Source: Tetracentron sinense
Taxonomy: Eukaryota > Streptophyta > Magnoliopsida > Trochodendrales > Trochodendraceae
Reading direction: 5' to 3'
Assembly (NCBI GenBank): GCA_015143295.1
Contig: CM026571.1
Span: 28,672,505-28,736,504 of the forward strand
Length of the DNA: 64,000 nucleotides
Shown here: piece by piece, positions 46,676 to 56,131 of the stretch
Layout of the letters: each line of letters begins with the position of its first letter
Position numbering within the stretch: the first letter of the stretch is position 1
The notes under the pieces: model-generated
The model's database searches: none
What the model was told of the DNA's origin: nothing
The model's input: only the letters and a program-made list of their open reading frames with translations
Position numbers and translations under genes: made by a program

Positions 46676-47100
46676 TGGAACAGATGATAATGCCTGTACC
46701 TGGTCTTAGTACATTATCACCCTTCCATTATTTCTTGATTCTTGCTTTGAGACAGATACTAGTACCCGTACCTGGTCTTAGTATACTAGTATCCTCTCAT
46801 ACTTGTTGGAAACAGATGTTAATGCCTATACCTGGTCTTAGTACATTAACACCCTTTCATTGCTTGCCTTAGAAACATATGCTAGTGCCCGTACCTGGTC
46901 TTAGTACACTAACATACTTTCATATTATTCTGGTCTTAGTACACTAGTATCCTTTCATGCTTGTCATTTTACTTGGAGACAGATGCTAGTACCCGTACTT
47001 GGTCTTAGTATACCAGTATCCTCTCATATATGTTTGGGAACAGATGTTAGTGCCCGTACCTGGTCTTAGTACACTAACATCCTTCCATGCTTCGTGATTC
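46676..47100 (-). repeat. Tandem array of about 60 bp units with private dyads
   Basis: Same unit type as 2101-2410, here about seven units, one partial. Arms include GATAATG/CATTATC, GATACTAGTA/TACTAGTATC and GATGTTAGTG/CACTAACATC around a constant core CCGTACCTGGTCTTAGTA. Confidence 0.85.
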
Positions 47101-48181
47101 TTACTTGTCATGTTTTCTTATGAGTCAGGTATGACATATCCAAGGGATATGCCCTTCCCTTGACATTCATATCTGTTTAACTTGTGAGTTAGAGGCTAGT
47201 ACCCGAACATCCCTGGGCTAACAACCTCCTTGATGTTTCATTTACTTGTGAGCCAGAGGCTAGCACCCTTCCACTTGGGCTACCAACCTCCTTGACATAT
47301 CCTTTTCTTATTCTTGTTGTATAATCTACTCATATAGGAAACCTCGGTTTATGCGTACGTGCTTAGTGTGTATGGCATTTGTGGCGATCATACTATCATA
47401 AATAAATCAAGGGATACACATTGCATTTTAATTCTCTTTTTAATAATCAAGTTAACATGAAACAATAAAGCATAATGTGACATTTCTTGCAATTGCATAG
47501 GCATGAGGAATTAAATGATAACATATAGAGCATTTGTTTTGAAGTCGCCCTTTAAGGAAAGCTACACAAGTCATATTCTCAAATCCTCCATTTATTCTTG
47601 ACATTCTCATTCATGCATTTTTCTAAGCCCCTAATGTGCAACACATTCATAGCCACATTATTCCAAGTTCTTGAAGTTCATAGGTTTCATCATACACATG
47701 GTGTGCGTTTATTATGAGTACAATACCCATTCACCATTTTCAATCGCACACATCACACAATGCGGCATCCAATCGCCTCCACATCCAACATTCCATACTT
47801 CATTCACAACTTAATCATCTTGTATAATTTAGGGCATTATTATTTTTTTAATGTAGAACCTTGGGTTTACACAAAACTCAAACCATTCTCAATTAAAGAA
47901 ACTAGGTTATTACTAGGGAAGTTAGTAGGGTGTACTAACCTTGAATAAGAGGAGAAAACCCTTGAAAAATGCCGTGGAGAATGCTGCCCTAGCTTGGAGA
48001 ACGTGTTCCTCACGTGCTTTGCCTTGGATTTGAAGGATCCAAGCCTTTGGGGTGATCTTGGGTTTCTAAAACCCTTGATTTGCTTCAAGATGATGTCCTA
48101 GGGTTAGAACCCCTCTTCCTCTCCTCTACTCTCTCTCAAAATGCTGCCCTAAGGGTTTATTAAACCCTTAGGCTCGAGTAA

Positions 48182-48425
48182 GGCTTTATAGGCAAAGTGG
48201 AAATGCCCAAAAGACGAAAAAGCCCTTAATGAAATTTCTGCAAAAACGCGAAAACCGAGCGATCGGTGGTTATGACCGATCGATCGGTTGCCTACCGAGC
48301 GACCGGTCAAAAAAAAGCTCTCTGGAAAATTTTGTCATACAAAAAAGTTAACCAGTAGATAGCTACCAATCGATTGGTTTTGGACCGATCGATCACTACA
48401 TTGGACCGAGCGATCGGTGCTCTAC
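48182..48425 (-). promoter_or_regulatory. Solo LTR promoter: CCGATCGATCGG palindromes plus TATA
   Basis: Palindromes at about 48254-48420; on the minus strand they are followed by CCTATAAAGCC (complement of about 48182-48192). Fewer intact palindromes than the copy at 3548-3760. Confidence 0.65.
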
Positions 48426-48685
48426 AGGGCCAAACTGTTTTGGCCATATCTTTTGGCTCGTTCGTCGGATTTTGACGATTCAACTTGCGTTGGATTCGTC
48501 TTTCGAAAGTGGACATTCCTGATATTTCAGAATTTCTAATTTCTCCCTTATTTATTAATTAGACTACTTGAAAGGCCAATTGGCTACGAAAATGCTATTC
48601 CTTAAGTATAGAAAAGTCCGGGGTGCTACAAGACATGATCGGGATAACCCTATTCTCTTTTCGTCATTAATTTTTCTTATCTTTA

Positions 48686-49066
48686 TCTTTACTATTATAA
48701 TGCGAGAGGCAGCCGTAGATGATTTTTCCCAAATTCCCATACTACCCTAATATAAAAACGAAAAACTATGATTTATGTTTGCTTTAATTCCCAAACTACC
48801 CCTATTTAATTTCGAAACTACCCTTACTCATCTATCTATTTTGAATCACAGCCAATCGCGATTGAACTCAGGGAGAGTTCAATCATGCCCGTGGGTTAAC
48901 ACGTGACCCTTTTAACTGTGGTTAACTCCTTCCCCTTGCTCTCACGCCCGTGCCACTAGCGAGTTCAATCGCACCTGCGGGTTAACATGTGTCCCTTTTA
49001 ACTCCTATTAACTGTGTTTAACTCCTTCCCCTCGCTCTCACGTGCATCGCACGTGCAACTCGCTAG
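48686..49066 (+). mobile_element. Short non-autonomous Helitron
   Basis: Begins TCTTTACTATTATAATGC after host A (48685) and ends GCAACTCGCTAG before host T (49067), the A|T target of Helitrons. A 6-bp hairpin ACGTGC-ATC-GCACGT (49040-49054) lies 8 bases before the CTAG end. 381 bp, no coding capacity. An internal segment (about 48892-48947) is repeated next to the 3' end (about 48979-49042). Confidence 0.8.
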
Positions 49067-50752
49067 TATTATTTATACTATTTGGATACAGTTAGACTTA
49101 TAGTCTGCTTAGATACAATCATAGCAGTAGTCCGATTAGGACTATTCCAATTTCTCTATATTCTGATTGATGGTTATCTTCAATCCAATTTCAGTTGGGA
49201 GCTTAATTATGTCTATAATACAAAGTAACCCCATTATCCTAGGGTAGTTGGATATAGGGTGTTTCTAATCAAGTTAGGGACACACGATTGGTTCACCAAA
49301 TGGTAATCTAATATGATGACTAGTCAAATTAATTGGTCCTAGATGAACAGCCCAAACGGGCTACTCAGATCATATGGATCTGAATTAATTGATCCATCAG
49401 ACAATGGTCCAAATTCCTATCCATTATATGTCCATCGGATGGTTCAGATGGACTGTCCCTTAGATTTCAATCGAAGGGTCCAGATGGACTGTCCAATATC
49501 TTGATCGGGCCCATTTGGGTCTGAACTAGTCTCTTCCATTTGGAAGGGGCTACACATCATTGGCACATCTCTTCTCTAATTCATGGCATTTCTCTCTTCT
49601 GTTCGGGCTAGGAGAAGATGGCATAAAAGGCCTTCTCTATCCATTTGGTGTGTTGAGTGGAAGAACTCAAATGGGTCTACATCAATCCTTGTACGATCAA
49701 GAAGAAAAGGGCATCCCGCGTCCACACATCATCCGACATGTGATGATAAAAAGGGGAGAAGTCATTTCATTATCTCCATTTGTTTTTTACTTCTCCCCAA
49801 GTGATATCTCTCCCCTTTTTATTGCCAGGATGATGTGTGGACGCCCGAGGGGTGTCCGCTAGAATGCCAAAGAAAAAGGGTTTCTTCTTTTCCCTCATTA
49901 TCTTGTACGGTTAGTATATATGATAGAGCATTCATTTGTCAATAGCATATGAGAGATCTGAGGACCAAAGCAAGAGGCTCTGATCCCAAACTGAACTTCC
50001 TTTTTGTTTTGCTCAAGGTTTTGATGTCTTAGAACAAGCTTCACCGCATTTCATAATTCAGCTTATTCATAATTGTGTTCAAGCCAATTAGCCGAGCTCG
50101 AGCCAGGCCCATATAATTAGGCTCAGGAAGTTCGATGCTTGGTTTGGCTTGAATATTATAACATATATATTAATAAAATAAAATAATAATAAATATCACT
50201 TATTATTATTATTATTATATATTTTTAATTAATCAAGCTCGAGCTGAGGTCAAGCCAACCCATTCTATTTGAGCAAAGCTTTAAGCCTTGATTTTAGAGT
50301 TCAAATTGAATTGGAGCTCAACTCAGCCTGGCTTGATACACCCATAGTAGCAACTAGCAACCCTTTTGGTCAGCCCACTGACCATTAACCTAGAAAAATA
50401 ATGCCTTGACTGAGGAAGAAGAAGTCATGACCCCATACAAGGCTCTGTAATCTGTTCAAAGTCATCTGTTATATTCCATCTATAAGAATGAATAGGAAAA
50501 TCCTTATGAGTTTATCCCATTAATCAAATAATCAGACATCAAAAAAAAAAAAAAATTCTCTTTCTTTTTTGTAAGAGCCATCCACATTTTTTTTAAAATT
50601 TGGAAAACACAATCAAAATCTCTAAACAAGTAAATATTGATAAAATTGACTTCCCCTACATCTACTGAACTGAAGTGAAGGTTTAGTAATGGGATTAAAG
50701 AAAAAGGAAGAAAGTGCAGATAAGAAAGAAACGGAGAAAGAAGAGATCCTAC
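49067..50752. other. Intergenic region upstream of the PAM68 3' end
   Basis: No convincing gene. It contains a short duplicated phrase TCAGATGGACTGTCC (49440-49500), the inverted repeat at 49718-49844, an AT-rich stretch at 50160-50240 and an A-run near 50540. Confidence 0.5.
49718..49844. repeat. Inverted repeat, MITE-like
   Basis: GCGTCCACACATCATCC (49719-49735 region) faces GGATGATGTGTGGACGC (49828-49844), with inner arms AAAAAGGGGAGA and TCTCCCCTTTTT. About 125 bp. No clear target duplication seen. Confidence 0.6.
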
Positions 50753-51334
50753 CTAATTCTTTCCAGATTTCCCACGAAGAGATTGCAAAAACACAGGCCA
50801 ATTCTTCCGAGCCTCATTCCATCCCAATAACGAGCCTTCCCTCAATGGATCCCAACTGGATGACACAATTCCATAACTTATACCCAAAAGAGCCGATCCA
50901 AAGAAGAAGAAGGAGAAGATGAATGGGACCCATGTGGGCACATCGATCTTCAACCCCACCTTGAGATAATAGAAGAAAGGGAAGAACAGTAGCCCAATGA
51001 AGAGAGGAATTCCAACTGAGAATCCCATTCTGCTCATCATCCTGTTCGTCACTATCTCAGGTATTACGTCTTCTTCGCTCCCTTCTGCTTCATCGTCTTC
51101 GTTGCCATCTGCTTCATCTCTCTTTGGCTTCTTAATCTGACTACTCTTCTTCGATGGAGCTCCAAAGCCTTTCGGGCTCTTCAGACCAGCAGAGAGTCTT
51201 GTTGACTGTAACAAACAAGTTTTTTGATTTTGAGACAATTTTGTTCTAGTGATTGGAAATCGAGACATGGGTCTGGTTCGGGTTGATGAGGGAGATGTTG
51301 AGAGTGGAATTCGTGGAAATGGGCACGATTCCAT
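50753..51334 (-). CDS. PAM68: PAM68-like chloroplast photosystem II assembly protein
   Basis: A single-exon frame of 193 residues. Residues 1-50 are Ser/Thr/Arg-rich without acidic residues, as in chloroplast transit peptides. Then comes the family start SPKGFGAPSKK (53-63), a basic then acidic linker (64-90), and the conserved core IPEIVTNRMMSRMGFSVGIP (91-110). Two membrane segments follow (about 104-125 and 136-156), then SSSWDPLREGSLLGWNEARKNWP. In Arabidopsis PAM68 is a thylakoid membrane protein needed for early photosystem II assembly. Length is near the usual 200-215 residues and no break is visible. It is the only clearly intact host gene here. Promoter elements were not identified. 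A plus-strand frame over the same bases is a shadow. Confidence 0.92.
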   Translation of the reverse strand: MESCPFPRIPLSTSPSSTRTRPMSRFPITRTKLSQNQKTCLLQSTRLSAGLKSPKGFGAPSKKSSQIKKPKRDEADGNEDDEAEGSEEDVIPEIVTNRMMSRMGFSVGIPLFIGLLFFPFFYYLKVGLKIDVPTWVPFIFSFFFFGSALLGISYGIVSSSWDPLREGSLLGWNEARKNWPVFLQSLRGKSGKN

Positions 51335-53157
51335 TTTCTTTCTTTCTTTCTCGTTTTATCTTTCGATGATGGTGGAGTGTGTTTCATCTGAGATTTTGGG
51401 CTTCTTATCTTGGGAGGCTTATCTGCTACGGATTTGGCCGAAGTTAAATTTACAAATATAGCCTTCTGGTTCGGAGAACTTCGCTCTCCCGGTTTGAGAG
51501 CAAATTGTCGTGGGGGCGCAATTTCAAATGTGCAAGAGCGTCGGTTTCGATTGAGTAGAGTGGCGGTTTCATTTGTTTTTGCTTTTCAATTGTTTTTAGC
51601 ATTAGAGCATTCCTAGCAGCCTCAGCCAAAAGATTAAAAAGGTACTAAAATGACTCCCATAGACTCACCAAAGTTAAATCTTCTCACTCTTGGGCCCACA
51701 CAAATAATAAAATAAGGTTTCTCTCTCTCCCTTTTTTTTTTGTGGTCCCACACAGACAATAAAATAATATTTTTCTCTTTCTTCTTTTTTCGTTTTCCCA
51801 CACAAAAGATAAAATATTGTTTCTCCTTTTGTTTTGGTTAAAATGGTGAGGCTGTTGGGAGTGTTTTAAAAAAGTGGCTTACCAAAACCACTTTTTGTGG
51901 GTTTTGGCTATTTTGGTGAGTGAAATTTGGTGAGGTACAAATTGCAATTGAACTCTCTTAGTTCAATCGGAGAAATCAATCACCCATTGGTCAACATGTA
52001 TTTCTTTTAATTTTATTAATTATGATTAAGATTCACTAGTACTTGGAATTTAAAAATATCTATTTTTTTTATAAAAAATTATTACAATTAAATATACCGG
52101 CACTCCAGAAGAGGTCTCGACCCTATCCTAAATTAAAATTTGACGCTCTCGTGCTCCCGTTCCCGCTACCGCTCCACGCTCTGGTTACTTAGCGTAGAAC
52201 TCCTTCGAACCAGGGCACTTTGTGTGTGTTGCCGGGGGGGGTTAGGGGAGGTGTTGTTTAAAGTTATCATTTAACACACTAATAAACACACAACTTTGGA
52301 GTGGTTGCTTGGACTACCCTTATGGCACCTTAGGAGCTACCTTAGGTCTGTTTGTGTGTGTTAAGAGAGTGTGTTACTTACATGATATCATTTAGAGATT
52401 CCAACAAATTATAAGAAATTGTTGGTTCTTCAATAATAGGTAGACTTGTTTCAATGATGGCAGTATTGCTGGAGGTGTGGGCAGGTGAAGACATTAAGGC
52501 CGTTGGCGAAGACGAAGAAGGTGCTTGAGCAAGACATGAAACCATGACAAGCAGCAGCACAACAATATGTACAATTTGATCCCATGGGACAAACAGAGGT
52601 GAATAATAGCCAATAAATGAACTATTTGATTATAAATTTCTTATACTTATTGTCCCACTTATTGAGAGGAATAATTTGACATTTTTTTTCTTATGACAGT
52701 TGGCTTCCTACTAATTAAAATTAAAATGAATTCATCAAATTTTGATATGATCCATATTTTGTTTAAAAAAATATTACTATATGATCTTATCATATAAACG
52801 ACAATAAAAATAAAATAAATCAAATTTTATTCTATATGATCTTTATCATATATTATATAGACATTCCAATAATAATTTTACAGACCATATTTTCAACACT
52901 GCAACCTGACCCAAACCGACTTGTGTTGTAGTTGGGGTTTAAGACCTTGAGTTGGCTAAGGTGGGCTTGAGGCCTTGTTTGGTTCATCATAACAGCCGTG
53001 TACATAAATTACATTAAAAAACAAAAACAAAAACAAAAACAAATAAAGAGAGTTTCATATAAATATCTAAACTGGTACATAAGAAAGAGTTACTACTATT
53101 AAGTAGCACCCTCTATTCTTCTTATTTCTCTACTAGCTACTTTCACAATACTACTAC
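51335..53157. other. Intergenic region between PAM68 and CYP714
   Basis: Holds the presumed PAM68 promoter, an inverted-repeat element (51604-51940), AT-rich DNA and an (AAACAA)n run near 53015-53045. A minus-strand frame at 52378-52560 is not supported as a gene. No other gene seen. Confidence 0.5.
51604..51940. repeat. MITE-like inverted repeat
   Basis: AGCATTCCTAGCAGCCTCAG at the left faces TGGTGAGGCTGTTGGGAGTG near 51845-51865. Further GGTGAG/CTCACC phrases extend the symmetry to about 51940. The class cannot be assigned. Confidence 0.45.
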
Positions 53158-55082
53158 TCATAACCTCTTTACCATGAGATTGACTCCATGTTCAGGCTCT
53201 ATAACCAATGTAAGACAAGGGGAGTGGCAATATGTAGGAGAGAGGAAGAAAGAGAAGTTGGATAGGATGATAGCCAGGACCATCTTTAGTTCAACCAGGG
53301 CAAAGTTCTGTCCAGCACAAATACGAGGCCCAACACCAAATGGGACGTACGCTTGTGGAAGCTTGGACGCACTCTGGAGTCCACCAGCGAACCTCTCATG
53401 ATTAAACTTGTTGGCCTCCATTCCCCAAATCTCGGGGTCTTGGTGCAGACTTAGAACTGAGACCCAAACATTGACGCCTTTGGGAATGTGAATGTCCCCA
53501 AACTTCATATCTTGCAAGGCCTCCCTCCTCACCAATGGAGACGAAGGGTAAAGGCGCATCATCTCTTGAACCACCATAGTTAGCTGTGTCATATATAACT
53601 ATCCGAGAATTAGTATCTATTTTAATAAATTGACATTATTCTAAGTGTAATCTTGAATAGGATAATCTTTGAGATTAGGCTTTTATGTTTTTCATGAAAT
53701 ATTTCTCTTATATTTAACCCCTGCAGAGTCAATATTGTATATTTTTATTCATCGCATTATATAATATAATTTAAAATCTAATTCTGATTAATTTGGTCTA
53801 GTACTCAACATTCAAACTTGATTTATTTACGGTTTTCATCTTGTGAAGCATATCGGCATCCGGAACCTTGCCCCCCCCCACAAACTTCTAACACTTCAGC
53901 ACGCACACGACATTGCCATTCAGGATGTGAAGCCAGTAGAATCAAGCTCCACATTGCGGAAATTGCGGTAGTATCGTGTATCCAGCGAGGTAGACGTTCT
54001 TACAGTTGTCGACTATGAATTGTTCGGATGTAAGTAAGCGGCGCTATGTTACCACTGTTGGCGCCCTCGATGATCATTTGTAAAAGGTGCTTCGCACATG
54101 AATCTTTGGTACGTTCCTTTGCTATATTTAAAATCATTGACTGGACCTCTTTCTCTAATCTCCATATCTCCCTGTTGTTCTTTGTGGGTAGATATCTATA
54201 ACATAAAATTATAATTTCATCATTAATAGCATTCCATATTCATAACCAAATTCTCTATTAATTTTGAAGATAGTTGTGACTAGCAAGAACTCCAATCCCC
54301 CAATGCTAACCACTAACCATGTACTAATGCAGGTAAATGATATCCACCAGAATAGTTGTGAAAACAAATACATACATATATATATATATATATATATGTT
54401 TGGAAAACATGTACCTCAAACCGGGAACCCCGGCAAGTAAACTTGGCGTAGACAAGGCCTTCGTAAGAGCTCTAAGCCTTAGGAATATGTCAATGCCTTT
54501 AGTATAACTGCTCCCAAACAAAGTTTTTGAGATTATATATGAAGAGAAGATCCTCAAATCCTCATCAGCTCTTATGTCTGCCATCCCCCCCTGACTGTTT
54601 ATTTTACAATCCCATGATTTCACTAGCATGCTTGCTGCCTCGGTCATTAGGTTCACCATGCCCTACAAGGCTAGAATTGTTAGATGTTTCAATTATAATT
54701 AAGCATACAAAGAAAGAGAGAATTTGGAATATAGTACCAATATAAGAATATTAATATGTTGGGCACGGGTTTCCTAAACGGCCCCGTCTAAATGTGGATG
54801 GTACGAATTTTGACACGTGGCAGATGAGATGCAGCCCCAAAGAGTCATGAGGCAATTTTCAATGAAATCAAATCGTCTGTGTTATTCTTTCTGACCTTCC
54901 CTTCCCTATGCCCGAGTGTTGGAGGGTTAGAAATTTTTAGCTCATTACAGCTGTTAAATTCTTGTATACAAAAGATCCTGACCTTCCAACACTTTACCCC
55001 CCTAAATTTTTGGAATTGTTTTTGTTTATTATACTATTAATAGCCTGGGAGAGGGGCGAAGTGGGGGAACGGGACTCTAGCG

Positions 55083-55102
55083 CCCCCCCCCCCCCCCCCC
55101 CC
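55083..55102. repeat. C20 homopolymer in CYP714 intron 1
   Basis: Twenty C in a row (G20 on the sense strand of the gene), with a further C run just after a T. Confidence 0.9.
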
Positions 55103-55232
55103 TCCCCCTTTAAACTTTTGAGAAAAAATAAACGGTGACAAAGAAACACCATAACCCATTGACTTGGCCCTCAAAACAAAAAACGGGGGCTAAGCCCCAA
55201 ACCCGATTGTTAGTCCCCTACCTTGGTTCTGC

Positions 55233-55423
55233 CTGTGGTTAAGATTCACTTACCAACCTTGGGGTTCAACAATACAACCTTAGTTTTTAGGAAAAAAAAT
55301 ATTAACTCTAAGGGTTAAAATTTCTTACCCAGAGTCTAATATTCTTTTAATATCTTTTTCCTTTCTAAACACTAAGATTATATTAATTGTTGAACCCTAA
55401 GGATTAGTGAATCTCATAACCAC
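55233..55423. repeat. Fold-back element in CYP714 intron 1
   Basis: The arm at 55233-55290 (TGTGGTTAAGATTCACT ... GGTTCAACAAT ... CTTAGT) faces 55365-55423 in reverse complement with a few mismatches and a loop of about 75 bases. MITE-like; class unknown. Confidence 0.65.
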
Positions 55424-56131
55424 AATTTATAAGGGTTTAAAGAGACAATTAATAGGGGTTAAAAGAGACGTGTTGATGCGCGCGGTTGAACGTGTGAAGA
55501 GTTCAATCCCAGTAGCATGAAAATCAATGAAGGAGATTGTGAAATTTCCCCAAAAGATTAGGAATGAAATTTACCTTAACCTTGTCCATGTATAGATCCG
55601 GGGCTATGGTTTTCCTTTGGTGGGCCCAGAGTGCCCCATTAGAGGTTAGGATACCCTGGCCAAGCAGAGCCCCACGCTCATTATGTTGATAAGCCGGCTT
55701 CCCCAAGTTCAAAGATGTGCAGAGGCTTATTTCCTTCGCTACATGAGGGGCGTTGACGTACCAGAGTTGGACGTTGCCAAGCGAAAACATGAAGTTTGGA
55801 CCGTATTCCTCTCTCCACTGCTTGAAAAATGGGAAGAAAGTAGAAGCACAGTCATGTTCTTTTGGAAAATTTGCAGCCACAGTGGATTTGATCTTCTTCA
55901 TCTCGGGTATATTCCCTAAAAGAATCCAAGGCTGGGGACCTCTAATTCCTTGCCTTCGAAGCTTTGCTCGAAGCCTCTCAGGCTTCAACCACAGAATATC
56001 ATACAGATGCATAAACAAGCCAAATAAACCAAGCAAAGCCAGTGAGAAGACGATCTTTACTAGTAGGACTACCATTCTTATCTTTGTATTATTCATCCAT
56101 ACTCGTTAGCTTATTTATATCAATTCAAAAG

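Larger units (their letters stand above)
45955..48630 (-). mobile_element. Solo LTR of the Gypsy I family
   Basis: TGTCACACCCC to GGTGCTACA, flanked by perfect AGACA duplications (45950-45954, 48631-48635). Minus orientation, 2676 bp, close to the solo LTR at 1339-3968. The short spacer 45794-45949 before it shows nothing recognisable. Confidence 0.93.
53158..56096 (-). pseudogene. CYP714: CYP714-family cytochrome P450, three frameshifts in exon 3
   Basis: Four exons with GT-AG introns: 56096-55575, 54662-54415, 54195-53831, 53583-53158. Exon 1 carries the membrane anchor (about residues 9-29), the hinge IRGPQPWILLGN and WAHQR (WxxxR, C-helix). Exon 2 starts GMVNLMTEAASML. Exon 4 has EMMR (ExxR), NHERF and the heme loop PFGVGPRICAG with its Cys. 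Exon 3 should hold the I-helix, but the frame breaks near 54020 (+1), near 53975 (-1, at the expected GYETT) and in a C run at 53871-53879 (+1). Exon 3 is 365 nt where phase demands 364, as this predicts. CYP714 enzymes act on gibberellins and related diterpenes in the ER. The rest is well kept, so decay is recent or the breaks are sequence errors. Confidence 0.8.

Noticed and set aside
50689..50922. Plus-strand frame overlapping the PAM68 3' end
   Set aside because: Antisense shadow of the PAM68 gene; charged low-complexity protein without family match.
52378..52560. Minus-strand frame with a hydrophobic start and Ser/Pro-rich body, ending next to GTAAGT
   Set aside because: It looks like a signal peptide exon, but no ATG is in a good position, no partner exon was found, and no family is recognised.
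53831..54195. Explaining the CYP714 exon 3 breaks by extra small introns
   Set aside because: The shifts are single bases with conserved protein sequence directly on both sides; no GT-AG pair of usable length fits.
54370..54400. TA-rich run in CYP714 intron 2 as a promoter
   Set aside because: A simple (TA)n microsatellite inside an intron with no other promoter sign.
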